From contig JALHSX010000320.1 of assembly GCA_022865445.1 (NCBI GenBank), positions 1 to 7,960 on the forward strand: DNA of 7,960 nucleotides, read 5' to 3'. This stretch comes from Thermoplasmata archaeon (GTDB taxonomy: Archaea; Thermoplasmatota; Thermoplasmata; UBA10834). Made by a program: the position numbers and the translations under genes. The notes beneath the pieces are model-generated. The model did not search any database. It was not told the DNA's origin and worked only from the letters and a program-made list of their open reading frames with translations. Positions 1 to 5,365 of the stretch are shown in pieces; position 1 is the first letter of the stretch, and each line of letters opens with the position of its first letter.

Positions 1-2
1 AC

Positions 3-92
3 CTCGACAAGGCCATCTCCGTCACCAAGCGCAAGTGCCTTGTCACGAACTCAATGGATCTGGAGGTCGAGGTCGTCCCGAAGGTGCTCTGA
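3..92 (+). CDS. OsmC/Ohr-like protein, C-terminal fragment
   Basis: An open frame enters from the left edge and ends at TGA 90-92, leaving the last 29 residues. The fragment has the pattern LDKAI..TKRKCLVTNSM followed by a beta-strand-like LEVEVV. This resembles the end of OsmC/Ohr family proteins, where a conserved Cys (here the residue in KRKCLV, equivalent to CP[VY] in the family) acts in thiol-based peroxide reduction, followed by a small residue-rich turn and a last strand. The stop codon overlaps the next start as TGATG, so the two genes are probably cotranscribed and translationally coupled. The family call rests on one short motif. The alternative is any small alpha/beta protein that happens to share this tail. 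Confidence 0.5.
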   Translation, partial: LDKAISVTKRKCLVTNSMDLEVEVVPKVL

Positions 93-826
93 TGTGCCGA
101 ATGGTTGGCGTCGTTTTCAGAGACAGATTCCCCCGCGGGACATTGACGGACCTCAGGCATATCTCGGAGATAGGGAAGGTCCCGGGGGAGAAGGAGCCAG
201 GCCACAAGGACGGATGGGGCATCGTGTCATTCAGGAACGGCTCGCCCAGATACATTGGCAGGAGCATTCGCCCTGCATTCATTGACCCTTCCTTTGATTC
301 CGCCCTGGAAGACATCCCTGAGCTCGATTCGCCGAACATATTGATCGCCCATGCCAGGGCTGCGTCCGCGGGTGGGGCGACTCTCGCCAACACTCATCCG
401 TTCGTGGTCGGTGGTATCGTCCTCGCCCACAACGGCACGATCAAGGGCTTCGACCCGGTCACGAAGCTCAAGCCCAAGGGAGAGACCGACAGCGAGAGGC
501 TGCTGCTGGTCTTGACCGACAGATTGGAGGAAACGGGGGATGTCAGATCGGCGTTGAAATCACTGATCCGGGACGATATCCGTCGGCACAAGTTCTCCGC
601 GGCGATATTGCTCGTGTCTGATGGAAAGAACCTCTACGGCTACCGAGACTACTCGGACTCCCGGAAAGCCTCGTACTACGACCTCAGGATCGCGAAGTGC
701 GAGGACTACGTTTCACTCTTCCAGGAGACCTGTCTGGGTTACGATGCCAGGACGACTCGTGTGAAGAAAGGTGAACTCGTCTCCGTTGGTCTGGATCTGA
801 AGGTCCGAAAGGAGATGCTCCGCTAG
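92..826 (+). CDS. Class II glutamine amidotransferase family protein
   Basis: A 244-residue protein of the Ntn-hydrolase GATase-II type, related to YafJ/EgtC-like stand-alone amidotransferases. The ATG at 92 is chosen because it places Cys at residue 2 (MCRMVGVV); removal of Met exposes this Cys as the catalytic nucleophile. An in-frame upstream ATG at 35 would bury it and overlap the preceding gene heavily. Visible family features are KDGWGI at 39-44, the HAR substrate-binding arginine at 87-89, THPF at 101-104, the oxyanion-hole HNG at 113-115, and TDSE at 132-135. The family hydrolyses glutamine or a gamma-glutamyl amide, but no synthase domain is attached, so the acceptor or substrate is unknown. 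The start overlaps the previous stop (TGATG), and the stop overlaps the stop of the convergent regulator gene. The domain call is secure; the physiological role is not. Confidence 0.88.
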   Translation: MCRMVGVVFRDRFPRGTLTDLRHISEIGKVPGEKEPGHKDGWGIVSFRNGSPRYIGRSIRPAFIDPSFDSALEDIPELDSPNILIAHARAASAGGATLANTHPFVVGGIVLAHNGTIKGFDPVTKLKPKGETDSERLLLVLTDRLEETGDVRSALKSLIRDDIRRHKFSAAILLVSDGKNLYGYRDYSDSRKASYYDLRIAKCEDYVSLFQETCLGYDARTTRVKKGELVSVGLDLKVRKEMLR

Positions 827-1344
827 GCCTTCGATTTCCTCGCTGCCAGCTTGATCGCCTCTGTCACACTGTCCTTCGGGACGATCGTTGCGATCGGAAT
901 GTCCAGTATCTTCTCGATTGTGGGGCTCACAATCGGCGCGCATACCACCGCAACAGCGCCGTCTCTCTCGGCGCGAATGGCTGAGACGATGGCATCCTCC
1001 ACTGTGGCCGCGGGGTATTCGCGTATCTTGACCGACTCGTCGCCTATCTGGACGGATCTCTCGACAACCTCGTCAAGGACTCGCCTGGTGACTATCAATG
1101 CGATGAAGCTCCCCGCGGTGAGCCCTTCTGCCTGCCTGACCGCTTTGAGGATCTTCCTGAGGACATCCATCGAAGGTGACCGGTCCTCGTTGATGATCTT
1201 ATACAGTGTGCTCGGAGAGACTCCCGCCTTCTTGGACAGCTCTTGGACAGTCCATCCGAGCCCTTCCAGGACTTCGTGAAGTGTCTCCCTGAACTTGGTA
1301 TCGGATTCGGCTGCGGCAGAGAGTAGATGTCTAGCTTTGTCCAT
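823..1344 (-). CDS. HTH (XRE-type) transcriptional regulator with C-terminal domain
   Basis: A 173-residue cytoplasmic DNA-binding protein. Residues ~18-72 form a Cro/CI-type helix-turn-helix: WTVQELSKKAGVSPSTLYKII has the spacing of helix 2, turn and recognition helix, and is followed by SMDVLRKILKAV. Residues ~78-170 form an alpha/beta domain (IALIVTRRVLDEV, IREYPAATVEDAIVSAI, GAVAVVCAPIVSPTIEKI, IPIATIVP). Its layout resembles archaeal-specific predicted regulators and loosely recalls PrpR-N-like sensor domains; the ligand is unknown. It is divergent from the ABC importer operon across a 117-bp promoter region with palindromes near its own TATA box, so control of the importer and of itself is the likely job (inference). 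The ATG at 1342-1344 is the natural start, ~37 nt from the TATA centre. Its TAG stop overlaps the TAG of the convergent amidotransferase gene. Confidence 0.85.
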   Translation of the reverse strand: MDKARHLLSAAAESDTKFRETLHEVLEGLGWTVQELSKKAGVSPSTLYKIINEDRSPSMDVLRKILKAVRQAEGLTAGSFIALIVTRRVLDEVVERSVQIGDESVKIREYPAATVEDAIVSAIRAERDGAVAVVCAPIVSPTIEKILDIPIATIVPKDSVTEAIKLAARKSKA

Positions 1345-1356
1345 ATTCTATCCTGT

Positions 1357-1373
1357 AGGTGTTAATTGCACCT
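1357..1373. promoter_or_regulatory. Interrupted inverted repeat, candidate second operator
   Basis: AGGTG and CACCT form 5-bp arms around a 7-bp spacer (AGGTGttaattgCACCT). It lies between the regulator's TATA box and its ATG, over the predicted transcription start. It shares AATTG with the palindrome at 1383-1394, at a 23-bp spacing. Binding by the HTH protein is inferred only. Confidence 0.3.
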
Positions 1374-1376
1374 CTC

Positions 1377-1385
1377 ATATTTATA
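1377..1385 (-). promoter_or_regulatory. TATA box of the HTH regulator gene
   Basis: On the minus strand this reads TATAAATAT, a near-ideal archaeal box A. Its centre is ~37 nt upstream of the regulator's ATG, which predicts a start of transcription near 1356 and a short leader of about 12 nt. A weak AGGAT ribosome binding site lies just before the start codon. Confidence 0.65.
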
Positions 1386-1394
1386 CAATTGTAT
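1383..1394. promoter_or_regulatory. 12-bp perfect palindrome, candidate operator
   Basis: ATACAATTGTAT is a perfect dyad that overlaps the upstream edge of the minus-strand TATA box, where bound protein would block TFB/TBP. It is a candidate site for the divergent HTH regulator (autoregulation). The region is AT-rich, so a chance palindrome is possible. Confidence 0.4.
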
Positions 1395-1422
1395 CTTCAA
1401 TATCGTACATATGTGGAAAAGG

Positions 1423-1430
1423 CTTAATAT
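1423..1430 (+). promoter_or_regulatory. TATA box of the ABC importer operon
   Basis: CTTAATAT is preceded by the purine-rich GGAAAAGG (1415-1422), which fits a TFB recognition element. The box centre at ~1427 predicts a transcript start near 1451, just before the GAGGAG ribosome binding site of the substrate-binding protein gene. An 8-bp palindrome, ACATATGT (1407-1414), sits directly upstream and could be an activator or repressor half-site. Confidence 0.6.
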
Positions 1431-1450
1431 GCACCAGCCAATGATGGAAT

Positions 1451-1456
1451 GAGGAG
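1451..1456 (+). promoter_or_regulatory. Ribosome binding site of the substrate-binding protein gene
   Basis: GAGGAG lies 5 nt before the ATG at 1462. It supports that start, and with it the N-terminal membrane anchor, as the true beginning of the unusual protein. Confidence 0.7.
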
Positions 1457-1461
1457 CCAAC

Positions 1462-2565
1462 ATGGACAAGAAGATAATCATAGCCATTGTAGTCGTTGCG
1501 ATAGTTGTCGCGGGCGGGGCGTCCGCTGCACTCCTGCTCAGCAAGAAGTCCGAGGGCGGCACGGTCAAGTTCATCACGCTCGCGCCCAAGGACATGAAAG
1601 CTGCGCTGTCAACCGGTCAGGTGGACGCGTACATCGCCTGGGAGCCATATGTCTCAGATTCCGTCGCTGGCGGGGTTGGCGACGTGATGATGTGGTCGAA
1701 TGAGATCATGTCGAACCATCCGTGCTGTGTGGTCGTGGTCCGGAACGAGTTCCAGGCTGGTCCGAACGGTGCTGAACTGACGAAGAGGTTCGTGAAAGCC
1801 CACATCGACGCGACCCAGTGGATGCTGGATACTTTGGACCACAAGGACAGCGCAAACTACACGCTACTGGTCAATATGGCCGTTCAATTCACTTCTAGGA
1901 ACTCGACGGTCGTTGAGGCGGCGTTCGAGCACATCAAGTTCGGCTATCAGATGAGTTCGAGCTTCAGATCCGCCCTCGAAGAGTTCACGAACATGTACAT
2001 CGAGACCAACATGGCGAATCTGACTGCACAGGGTTACACGTCCGTGGGGGATTTCGTCGACCATTACGCGAACGGCTCGATGCTCGATGCTGCTTCGAGT
2101 GTTCTTCCAAGCGACACGATCCTCAACCCGTCATCGCCGATCCATCTCGGATATCTCTCGGGGGACCTGCACCAGATGGCCCAGGTAGTCGCCCAGAACC
2201 TCAGCGTTGGCGGAACGAAGACGCTCTTTCAGAAGTACGGCCTCAGTGTGACAGACGCTGTTGGGGCGCCATTCGCCAACGGGGGTACGGAGATGATCGG
2301 CTTCCTCGCGAAGAGCGTCGATATCGGATACCTGGGAGCTCCTCCTGCAATACTGCAGCACCTGATCAACGGTGCTGGGACTACGATCATCGCACAGGCG
2401 AATAGCGAGGGCAGCGGTATCGTCGTGAAGACTGGTTCGGAAATCACTGGCCTAAGGGACCTCGTGAACAAGACCATAGCAACGCCCGGGGAGAGTTCCA
2501 TCCAGTTCCTGCTGTTGAAGATCGCGCTCGAGAGGGAAGGCCTCAGCTTGGAGATCAAGACCTGA
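1462..2565 (+). CDS. ABC importer substrate-binding protein (SsuA/TauA/NMT1-like), apparently circularly permuted
   Basis: A 367-residue membrane-anchored solute receptor for the permease and ATPase encoded next. Residues 1-3 are MDK, followed by a ~22-residue hydrophobic segment (to ~26) without an obvious lipobox, so it is probably an uncleaved anchor or signal peptide. The halves are in reverse order. Residues ~35-212 match the usual second half: VKFITLAPKDM, the AALSTGQVDAYIAWEPY motif, NHPCCVVVVR, KAHIDATQWM, and a C-terminal tail like GYTSVGDFVDHYANGSML. Residues ~226-367 match the usual first half: IHLGYLSGDLHQMAQVVA, FANGGTEMIGFLA, VDIGYLGAPPAILQH, IIAQANSEGSGIVV, then ITGLRDLVNKTIATPG and the IALEREGLSL helix. 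The protein stops exactly where the first segment (VKFITLAP) would normally follow. A linker at ~213-225 joins the old C- and N-termini. The family binds sulfonates, taurine, nitrate-like or thiamine-precursor ligands; the substrate here cannot be read. Family membership is certain; whether the permutation is biological or an assembly artefact is open. Confidence 0.88.
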   Translation: MDKKIIIAIVVVAIVVAGGASAALLLSKKSEGGTVKFITLAPKDMKAALSTGQVDAYIAWEPYVSDSVAGGVGDVMMWSNEIMSNHPCCVVVVRNEFQAGPNGAELTKRFVKAHIDATQWMLDTLDHKDSANYTLLVNMAVQFTSRNSTVVEAAFEHIKFGYQMSSSFRSALEEFTNMYIETNMANLTAQGYTSVGDFVDHYANGSMLDAASSVLPSDTILNPSSPIHLGYLSGDLHQMAQVVAQNLSVGGTKTLFQKYGLSVTDAVGAPFANGGTEMIGFLAKSVDIGYLGAPPAILQHLINGAGTTIIAQANSEGSGIVVKTGSEITGLRDLVNKTIATPGESSIQFLLLKIALEREGLSLEIKT

Positions 2566-2574
2566 GCTCCAAAA

Positions 2575-2592
2575 CTTCTTTCTTTTCCCCTC
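2575..2592 (+). terminator. Pyrimidine/T-rich tract, possible partial terminator
   Basis: An 18-nt pyrimidine-only run with T clusters follows the substrate-binding protein stop codon and precedes the permease ribosome binding site. Archaeal termination often uses T-rich tracts without a hairpin. Partial termination here would yield more receptor than permease. The tract is short and interrupted by C, so the call is weak. Confidence 0.25.
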
Positions 2593-2598
2593 GCATCT

Positions 2599-2608
2599 GG
2601 GGGAGTGA
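2599..2608 (+). promoter_or_regulatory. Ribosome binding site of the permease gene
   Basis: GGGGGAGTGA ends 7 nt before the ATG at 2616 and resembles the archaeal GGAGGTGA consensus. It supports independent translation of the permease within the operon. Confidence 0.6.
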
Positions 2609-2615
2609 GTAATAT

Positions 2616-3461
2616 ATGGAAGATATTCTGAGAAGGTTCAGAGGGTTCGTGGTTTCGAACTGGTTCAGAGTCCTCCTCAGCGCTTCATCTCTTGCGGTTT
2701 TCATCACCCTCTGGTCGCTCTATTCTGCTTGGCAGTACGGTGACTGGCCTTTTGCTGGAAGCCCTAGATCGTCTACCCCAGATTTCGTACCCTATCCGTG
2801 GCACGTGCTGGCCGCGTTCTTCGACTCCTTCACACATCGGGATCCGTCTGGCCTCTACATGTCAAACCACATCTATGCCAGTCTGAAGCGAATATCAATA
2901 GGCTTCACGCTCGCGTTCTGCTCGGCGGTACCGATTGGCCTTCTGATGGGCCGGTTGCGCAACGCTGACGCCGTCGGCAGGCCGACTATGGAGCTGTTCA
3001 GGCCCATTCCACCCATCGCTTGGGTTCCCATATTCCTGATAGCGATGGGTTTCTTTTGGGGACCGGCCGCGATTGTGTTCCTCGGGATATTCTTCCCGAT
3101 CCTGCTGAACGTTATTCTTGGGGCGAGGAGTGTGGACCCCGTCCTTATCGACGCTGCGCGGACGCTTGGGGCGAGGAGGATAGATGTCTTCGCCAAGGTT
3201 GTGTTGCCGTTCACTCTGCCCTACATGATGACCGGAGTCAAGGTCGGCCTCGGCGTTGGATGGATGTGCATCGTCGCGGCGGAAATGCTTGGCGCTGTCG
3301 GCGGCGGCGTCGGCTATTACATCTACAATATGGCCTACCAGTACGGAGCGTTCGAGAAGATGTACGCTGGTATGCTTGTCATAGGGCTGCTGAGTGTGCT
3401 GACCACGGGAGTGGCAGCCTTCTTCGAGCGGAGGTTGACGAGATGGATGAAGATGAAGTGA
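2616..3461 (+). CDS. ABC importer permease (SsuC/TauC/NrtB-like)
   Basis: A 281-residue inner-membrane subunit of a type I ABC importer. It is expected to form a homodimer that takes solute from the substrate-binding protein and is driven by the ATPase encoded next. About six hydrophobic segments are visible, near 17-39, 90-112, 131-148, 149-170, 205-227 and 249-270. The signature EAA loop, which docks on the ATPase, is clear at ~179-201: DAARTLGARRIDVFAKVVLP. The motif FRPIPPIAWVPIFL at ~128-141 is characteristic of the nitrate/sulfonate/taurine permease subfamily. The length (usual 250-290) is normal, and no damage is seen, unlike in its two partner genes. Its last 19 bases overlap the ATPase gene. 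The transported substrate cannot be assigned from the sequence. Confidence 0.92.
   Translation: MEDILRRFRGFVVSNWFRVLLSASSLAVFITLWSLYSAWQYGDWPFAGSPRSSTPDFVPYPWHVLAAFFDSFTHRDPSGLYMSNHIYASLKRISIGFTLAFCSAVPIGLLMGRLRNADAVGRPTMELFRPIPPIAWVPIFLIAMGFFWGPAAIVFLGIFFPILLNVILGARSVDPVLIDAARTLGARRIDVFAKVVLPFTLPYMMTGVKVGLGVGWMCIVAAEMLGAVGGGVGYYIYNMAYQYGAFEKMYAGMLVIGLLSVLTTGVAAFFERRLTRWMKMK
3430..3438 (+). promoter_or_regulatory. Ribosome binding site deciding the ATPase start
   Basis: GGAGGTTGA, inside the end of the permease gene, precedes ATG 3443 at a good distance. This fixes the ATPase start at 3443, although the same frame stays open far upstream inside the permease gene. Confidence 0.7.
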
Positions 3462-4117
3462 TCATCAGTTTCAAGCACCTCTCCAAGGTGTTCACGAAGG
3501 ATCGCAAGGAGATTCGTGCATTGGATGATTTCAACCTAGACGTGAGAAAAGGGGAATTCGTCTGTCTTCTGGGGCCATCCGGCTGTGGAAAGACGACTGT
3601 GCTCAGGATTATCGCAGGGCTCGAGAGCGCTAATGGTGGTGAGGTCAGTCTTCACGGCAAGAACGTGACCTCCGGCGGTCCTGACAGGGGGATGGTCTTC
3701 CAAGAGTTCGCGCTGTTTCCATGGCGGACCGTGAGGAAGAACATCGAATTCGGACTTGAGGTGAAAGGAGTTCCAGAGAGTGAGAGGAGCAAGACATCAT
3801 CGCAGTTGATTGAGCTCGTGGGCCTGAAGGGATTCGAGGACGCTCATCCAAAGGAATTGTCGGGTGGCATGAAGCAGCGCGTCGGAATCGCCAGGGCATT
3901 GGCGAACGAGCCGGCGGTCCTTCTCATGGACGAACCGTTCGGGTCTCTGGACGCACAGACTCGAAACCTCATGCAGAAGGAGTTGCTGAGGATATGGTCT
4001 GCTATGGGCAAGACTATCTTGTTCGTCACGCACTCAGTCGACGAGGCCGTGTTCTTGGCCGACAGGATCGTCGTCATGACTGCTCGGCAGGCAAAGTTAG
4101 AGAGGTCATTCCTGTAG
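3443..4117 (+). CDS. ABC importer ATPase (SsuB/TauB-like), frameshifted near the C-terminus
   Basis: This is the cytoplasmic ATP-hydrolysing subunit of the importer. As read, it is 224 residues from ATG 3443, with a strong ribosome binding site and a 19-bp overlap with the permease. All nucleotide-binding elements are intact: Walker A GPSGCGKT at 44-51, Q-loop Gln87, signature LSGGM at 139-143, Walker B LLMDEP at 160-165, D-loop SLD at 168-170, and the switch His197. After MTAR at 212-215 the frame continues as QAKLERSFL and stops. The family normally has MTARPGKV here, and exactly that continuation is present one frame away. One base is missing at ~4087-4090 (CGGCAGGC in place of CGGC[C]AGGC). 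Restored, the product would be ~264 residues, normal for the family. Possible causes are a real mutation, phase variation or a sequencing error. The truncated form might still work, because the lost part is only the last strand and helices. Confidence 0.88.
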   Translation: MDEDEVIISFKHLSKVFTKDRKEIRALDDFNLDVRKGEFVCLLGPSGCGKTTVLRIIAGLESANGGEVSLHGKNVTSGGPDRGMVFQEFALFPWRTVRKNIEFGLEVKGVPESERSKTSSQLIELVGLKGFEDAHPKELSGGMKQRVGIARALANEPAVLLMDEPFGSLDAQTRNLMQKELLRIWSAMGKTILFVTHSVDEAVFLADRIVVMTARQAKLERSFL

Positions 4118-4236
4118 GATTGCCAAGGCCCAGGGACAGGACCAGCAGGGAGTTCATCGAAGTCAGAGGAAAGGTCCTTGAGGAGCTCGACGAGGAGTTC
4201 GAGAAGGCCCGCGCGAAGGAGCTTTCTCCTGACTGA
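4090..4236 (+). pseudogene. Detached C-terminal part of the ABC ATPase gene
   Basis: Forty-eight codons continue the ATPase in another frame: GKVREVIPVGLPRPRDRTS, then a charged helix VRGKVLEELDEEFEKARA, ending at TGA 4234-4236. GKV..VIPVGLPRPRDR is the standard tail of nitrate/sulfonate importer ATPases, where the text after MTARPG reads GKI..EI.V.LPRPR. It has no ribosome binding site or start codon of its own at this point, so it is not a separate gene. Joining it to the ATPase needs one inserted base at ~4088. Confidence 0.85.
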
Positions 4237-4249
4237 TTCAACGACAACA

Positions 4250-4259
4250 CTTAACTATT
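4250..4259 (+). promoter_or_regulatory. Promoter of a probably leaderless transcript
   Basis: CTTAACTATT is a TATA-like box centred ~27 nt upstream of ATG 4281, the distance expected if transcription starts at or next to the start codon. No ribosome binding site precedes the ATG (TACCTGC), which agrees with leaderless initiation. Confidence 0.5.
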
Positions 4260-4280
4260 CTAGCCCCGATTCGTACCTGC

Positions 4281-4760
4281 ATGAGCTTCGACCTAAATGT
4301 CGTGAGCAACACTCCCTTGACACCGCTCAACGATATTGACGAGGTGGCCATCCTTTTCCTGAATCAGGTCGGCTATTTCCCGAAGGGCTACGACCCCAAG
4401 ACAGATGTGACTGACATTCGTGACAGCGTTCCATACAAGCTGATGGTAAACAACTTCCTCGAGCGGATGGACAAGGTTTGGATCGTGGAGGACCTCGCCA
4501 CGTCGCTCGGGTGCACGAAGGCCACGGTGTACAGACACATCAACAAACTCAAGGGGTTCGACATCCTCGAGGAGATGAACGTCGAGGACACTGACGGCAA
4601 TCCTAGGAAGGGTTACAGGATCCGTTACGGGAGCCTGAGCAAGGCCTGGAACTTCACCGAAGCCCACGTCCAGGTGGCTATGGAGAACTACCGCAAGACC
4701 GTCGATCATCTTCAGGAACTAGCAACGAAGAAAGGTGAGAAACATGCCAAAAAGAGATGA
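4281..4760 (+). CDS. Winged helix-turn-helix protein
   Basis: A 159-residue, probably DNA-binding protein. Residues ~20-65 form a helical lead-in (EVAILFLNQVGYFPKGYDP). Residues ~67-100 form a helix-turn-helix: VWIVEDLATSLGCTKATVYR, where TKATVYRHINKL is the recognition helix. A wing follows at ~101-116 (EDTDGNPRKGYRIRYGSL). A last amphipathic helix (~124-150) may mediate dimerisation, and the tail is Lys-rich. It looks like a small archaeal transcription factor of the general ArsR/MarR-like winged-helix type; I do not recognise a named family. It opens the gene cluster leading to Elp3 and appears to have its own leaderless promoter. Its last 17 bases overlap the next gene, which suggests translational coupling. 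Its target is unknown. Confidence 0.75.
   Translation: MSFDLNVVSNTPLTPLNDIDEVAILFLNQVGYFPKGYDPKTDVTDIRDSVPYKLMVNNFLERMDKVWIVEDLATSLGCTKATVYRHINKLKGFDILEEMNVEDTDGNPRKGYRIRYGSLSKAWNFTEAHVQVAMENYRKTVDHLQELATKKGEKHAKKR
4733..4738 (+). promoter_or_regulatory. Ribosome binding site deciding the start of the Sm-like gene
   Basis: AGGTGA lies 5 nt before ATG 4744. It favours that ATG over the in-frame GTG at 4735, which is itself part of the binding site. Confidence 0.65.
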
Positions 4761-5028
4761 CGCGTTCGTAATGACCCCTGGGTCGCTCTACAAGATCAAA
4801 AGCCTCGAGGCCCGCGACAAGCCGATGGAGACAGTTGGGATCTTCAAGGGATACGCTGCGGTGGCGCACGACACGGCCATCGTCATGGAACTCGACAAGT
4901 CCAGCGGTGAGGAGAAGGGTCGGCTTCGGCTCATCCCGTCGCACATGATCATATCGATCGACGTCATGAAGGCCGAGAAGGAGAAGGAAGAGAAGGAAAG
5001 CGAAAGCAACGCCGTGTACTTCGGCTGA
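4744..5028 (+). CDS. Small Sm-like/SH3-barrel conserved protein
   Basis: A 94-residue soluble protein. Residues ~12-76 read as a run of short beta strands: LYKIKSLEA, ETVGIFKGYAAVAHDTAIVMEL, then GRLRLIPSHMIISIDVM. The pattern GxFKGY..V..D.AIVMEL followed by RLIPSHMIISID recalls the Sm1/Sm2 motifs of Lsm-type small beta barrels, so RNA binding or an oligomeric ring is possible (inference). A highly charged Lys/Glu linker (KAEKEKEEKESES, 77-89) leads to the hydrophobic end AVYFG. The gene overlaps the winged-helix gene upstream by 17 bp and is followed after 8 bp by another winged-helix gene, so cotranscription is very likely. I recognise no named family with certainty. Confidence 0.7.
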   Translation: MPKRDDAFVMTPGSLYKIKSLEARDKPMETVGIFKGYAAVAHDTAIVMELDKSSGEEKGRLRLIPSHMIISIDVMKAEKEKEEKESESNAVYFG

Positions 5029-5036
5029 GCGATCGG

Positions 5037-5345
5037 ATGAATGTCCAGGTTGATTCTCTCCAGGCGAGGATAATCGCCATCCTCAAGGACTGGTATCCGA
5101 TAACGGTCGAGGAGCTGAAGGACGAGCTGGCCCTTCCCAGCATGGTCCTAGAACGCTCATTGAAGGGCCTCATGGTCAAGGGCGTGATAGCGCTCGAGCC
5201 TCTGAGCGACAAGACATTCATCCGCCTCCTGGTGCCTGAGATCGTGATCGAGGTAGACCGCAAGGGCAAGAAGAAGCGCGGGAAGGGTCGGGCCGTTCCT
5301 CCTCTGCCAGTCGATGGTTCGGACGACTCGATTATGTACAGGTGA
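5037..5345 (+). CDS. Small winged-helix protein
   Basis: A 102-residue protein. Residues ~7-70 form a compact winged helix: ARIIAILKDWYPITVEELKDE, then a recognition-helix-like SMVLERSLKGLMVKGVI, then a wing of two strands (ALEPLSDKTFIRLLVPE). A basic stretch follows (RKGKKKRGKGR, ~75-85), and then an acidic end DGSDDSIMYR. This layout suggests a nucleic-acid-binding domain plus a short tail that may contact a partner. It lies 8 bp after the Sm-like gene and 48 bp before Elp3. There is no good ribosome binding site, so translation may depend on coupling with the upstream gene. DNA-binding regulator is the first guess; a role in RNA or tRNA metabolism beside Elp3 is an alternative. Confidence 0.7.
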   Translation: MNVQVDSLQARIIAILKDWYPITVEELKDELALPSMVLERSLKGLMVKGVIALEPLSDKTFIRLLVPEIVIEVDRKGKKKRGKGRAVPPLPVDGSDDSIMYR

Positions 5346-5365
5346 ATCGCGCTCGCGCGCGTACG

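Noticed and set aside
35..91. N-terminal extension of the amidotransferase starting at ATG 35
   Set aside because: It would bury the Cys2 nucleophile needed in this family and overlap the upstream gene; ATG 92 fits better.
851..1279. 142-codon open frame on the plus strand
   Set aside because: It is antisense to the HTH regulator, and its composition mirrors that gene.
3020..3442. Long upstream extension of the ATPase frame inside the permease gene
   Set aside because: The extension has no ABC-protein similarity and is out of frame with the clear permease; ATG 3443 has a strong ribosome binding site.
4085..4100. Programmed ribosomal frameshift in the ATPase
   Set aside because: There is no slippery heptamer and no obvious stimulatory hairpin; a simple one-base loss explains the break.
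4735..4743. GTG start for the Sm-like protein
   Set aside because: The GTG is part of the AGGTGA ribosome binding site of ATG 4744.
4975..5000. 26-nt purine-only tract as a structural DNA element
   Set aside because: It is accounted for by the Lys/Glu-rich codons of the Sm-like protein's linker.
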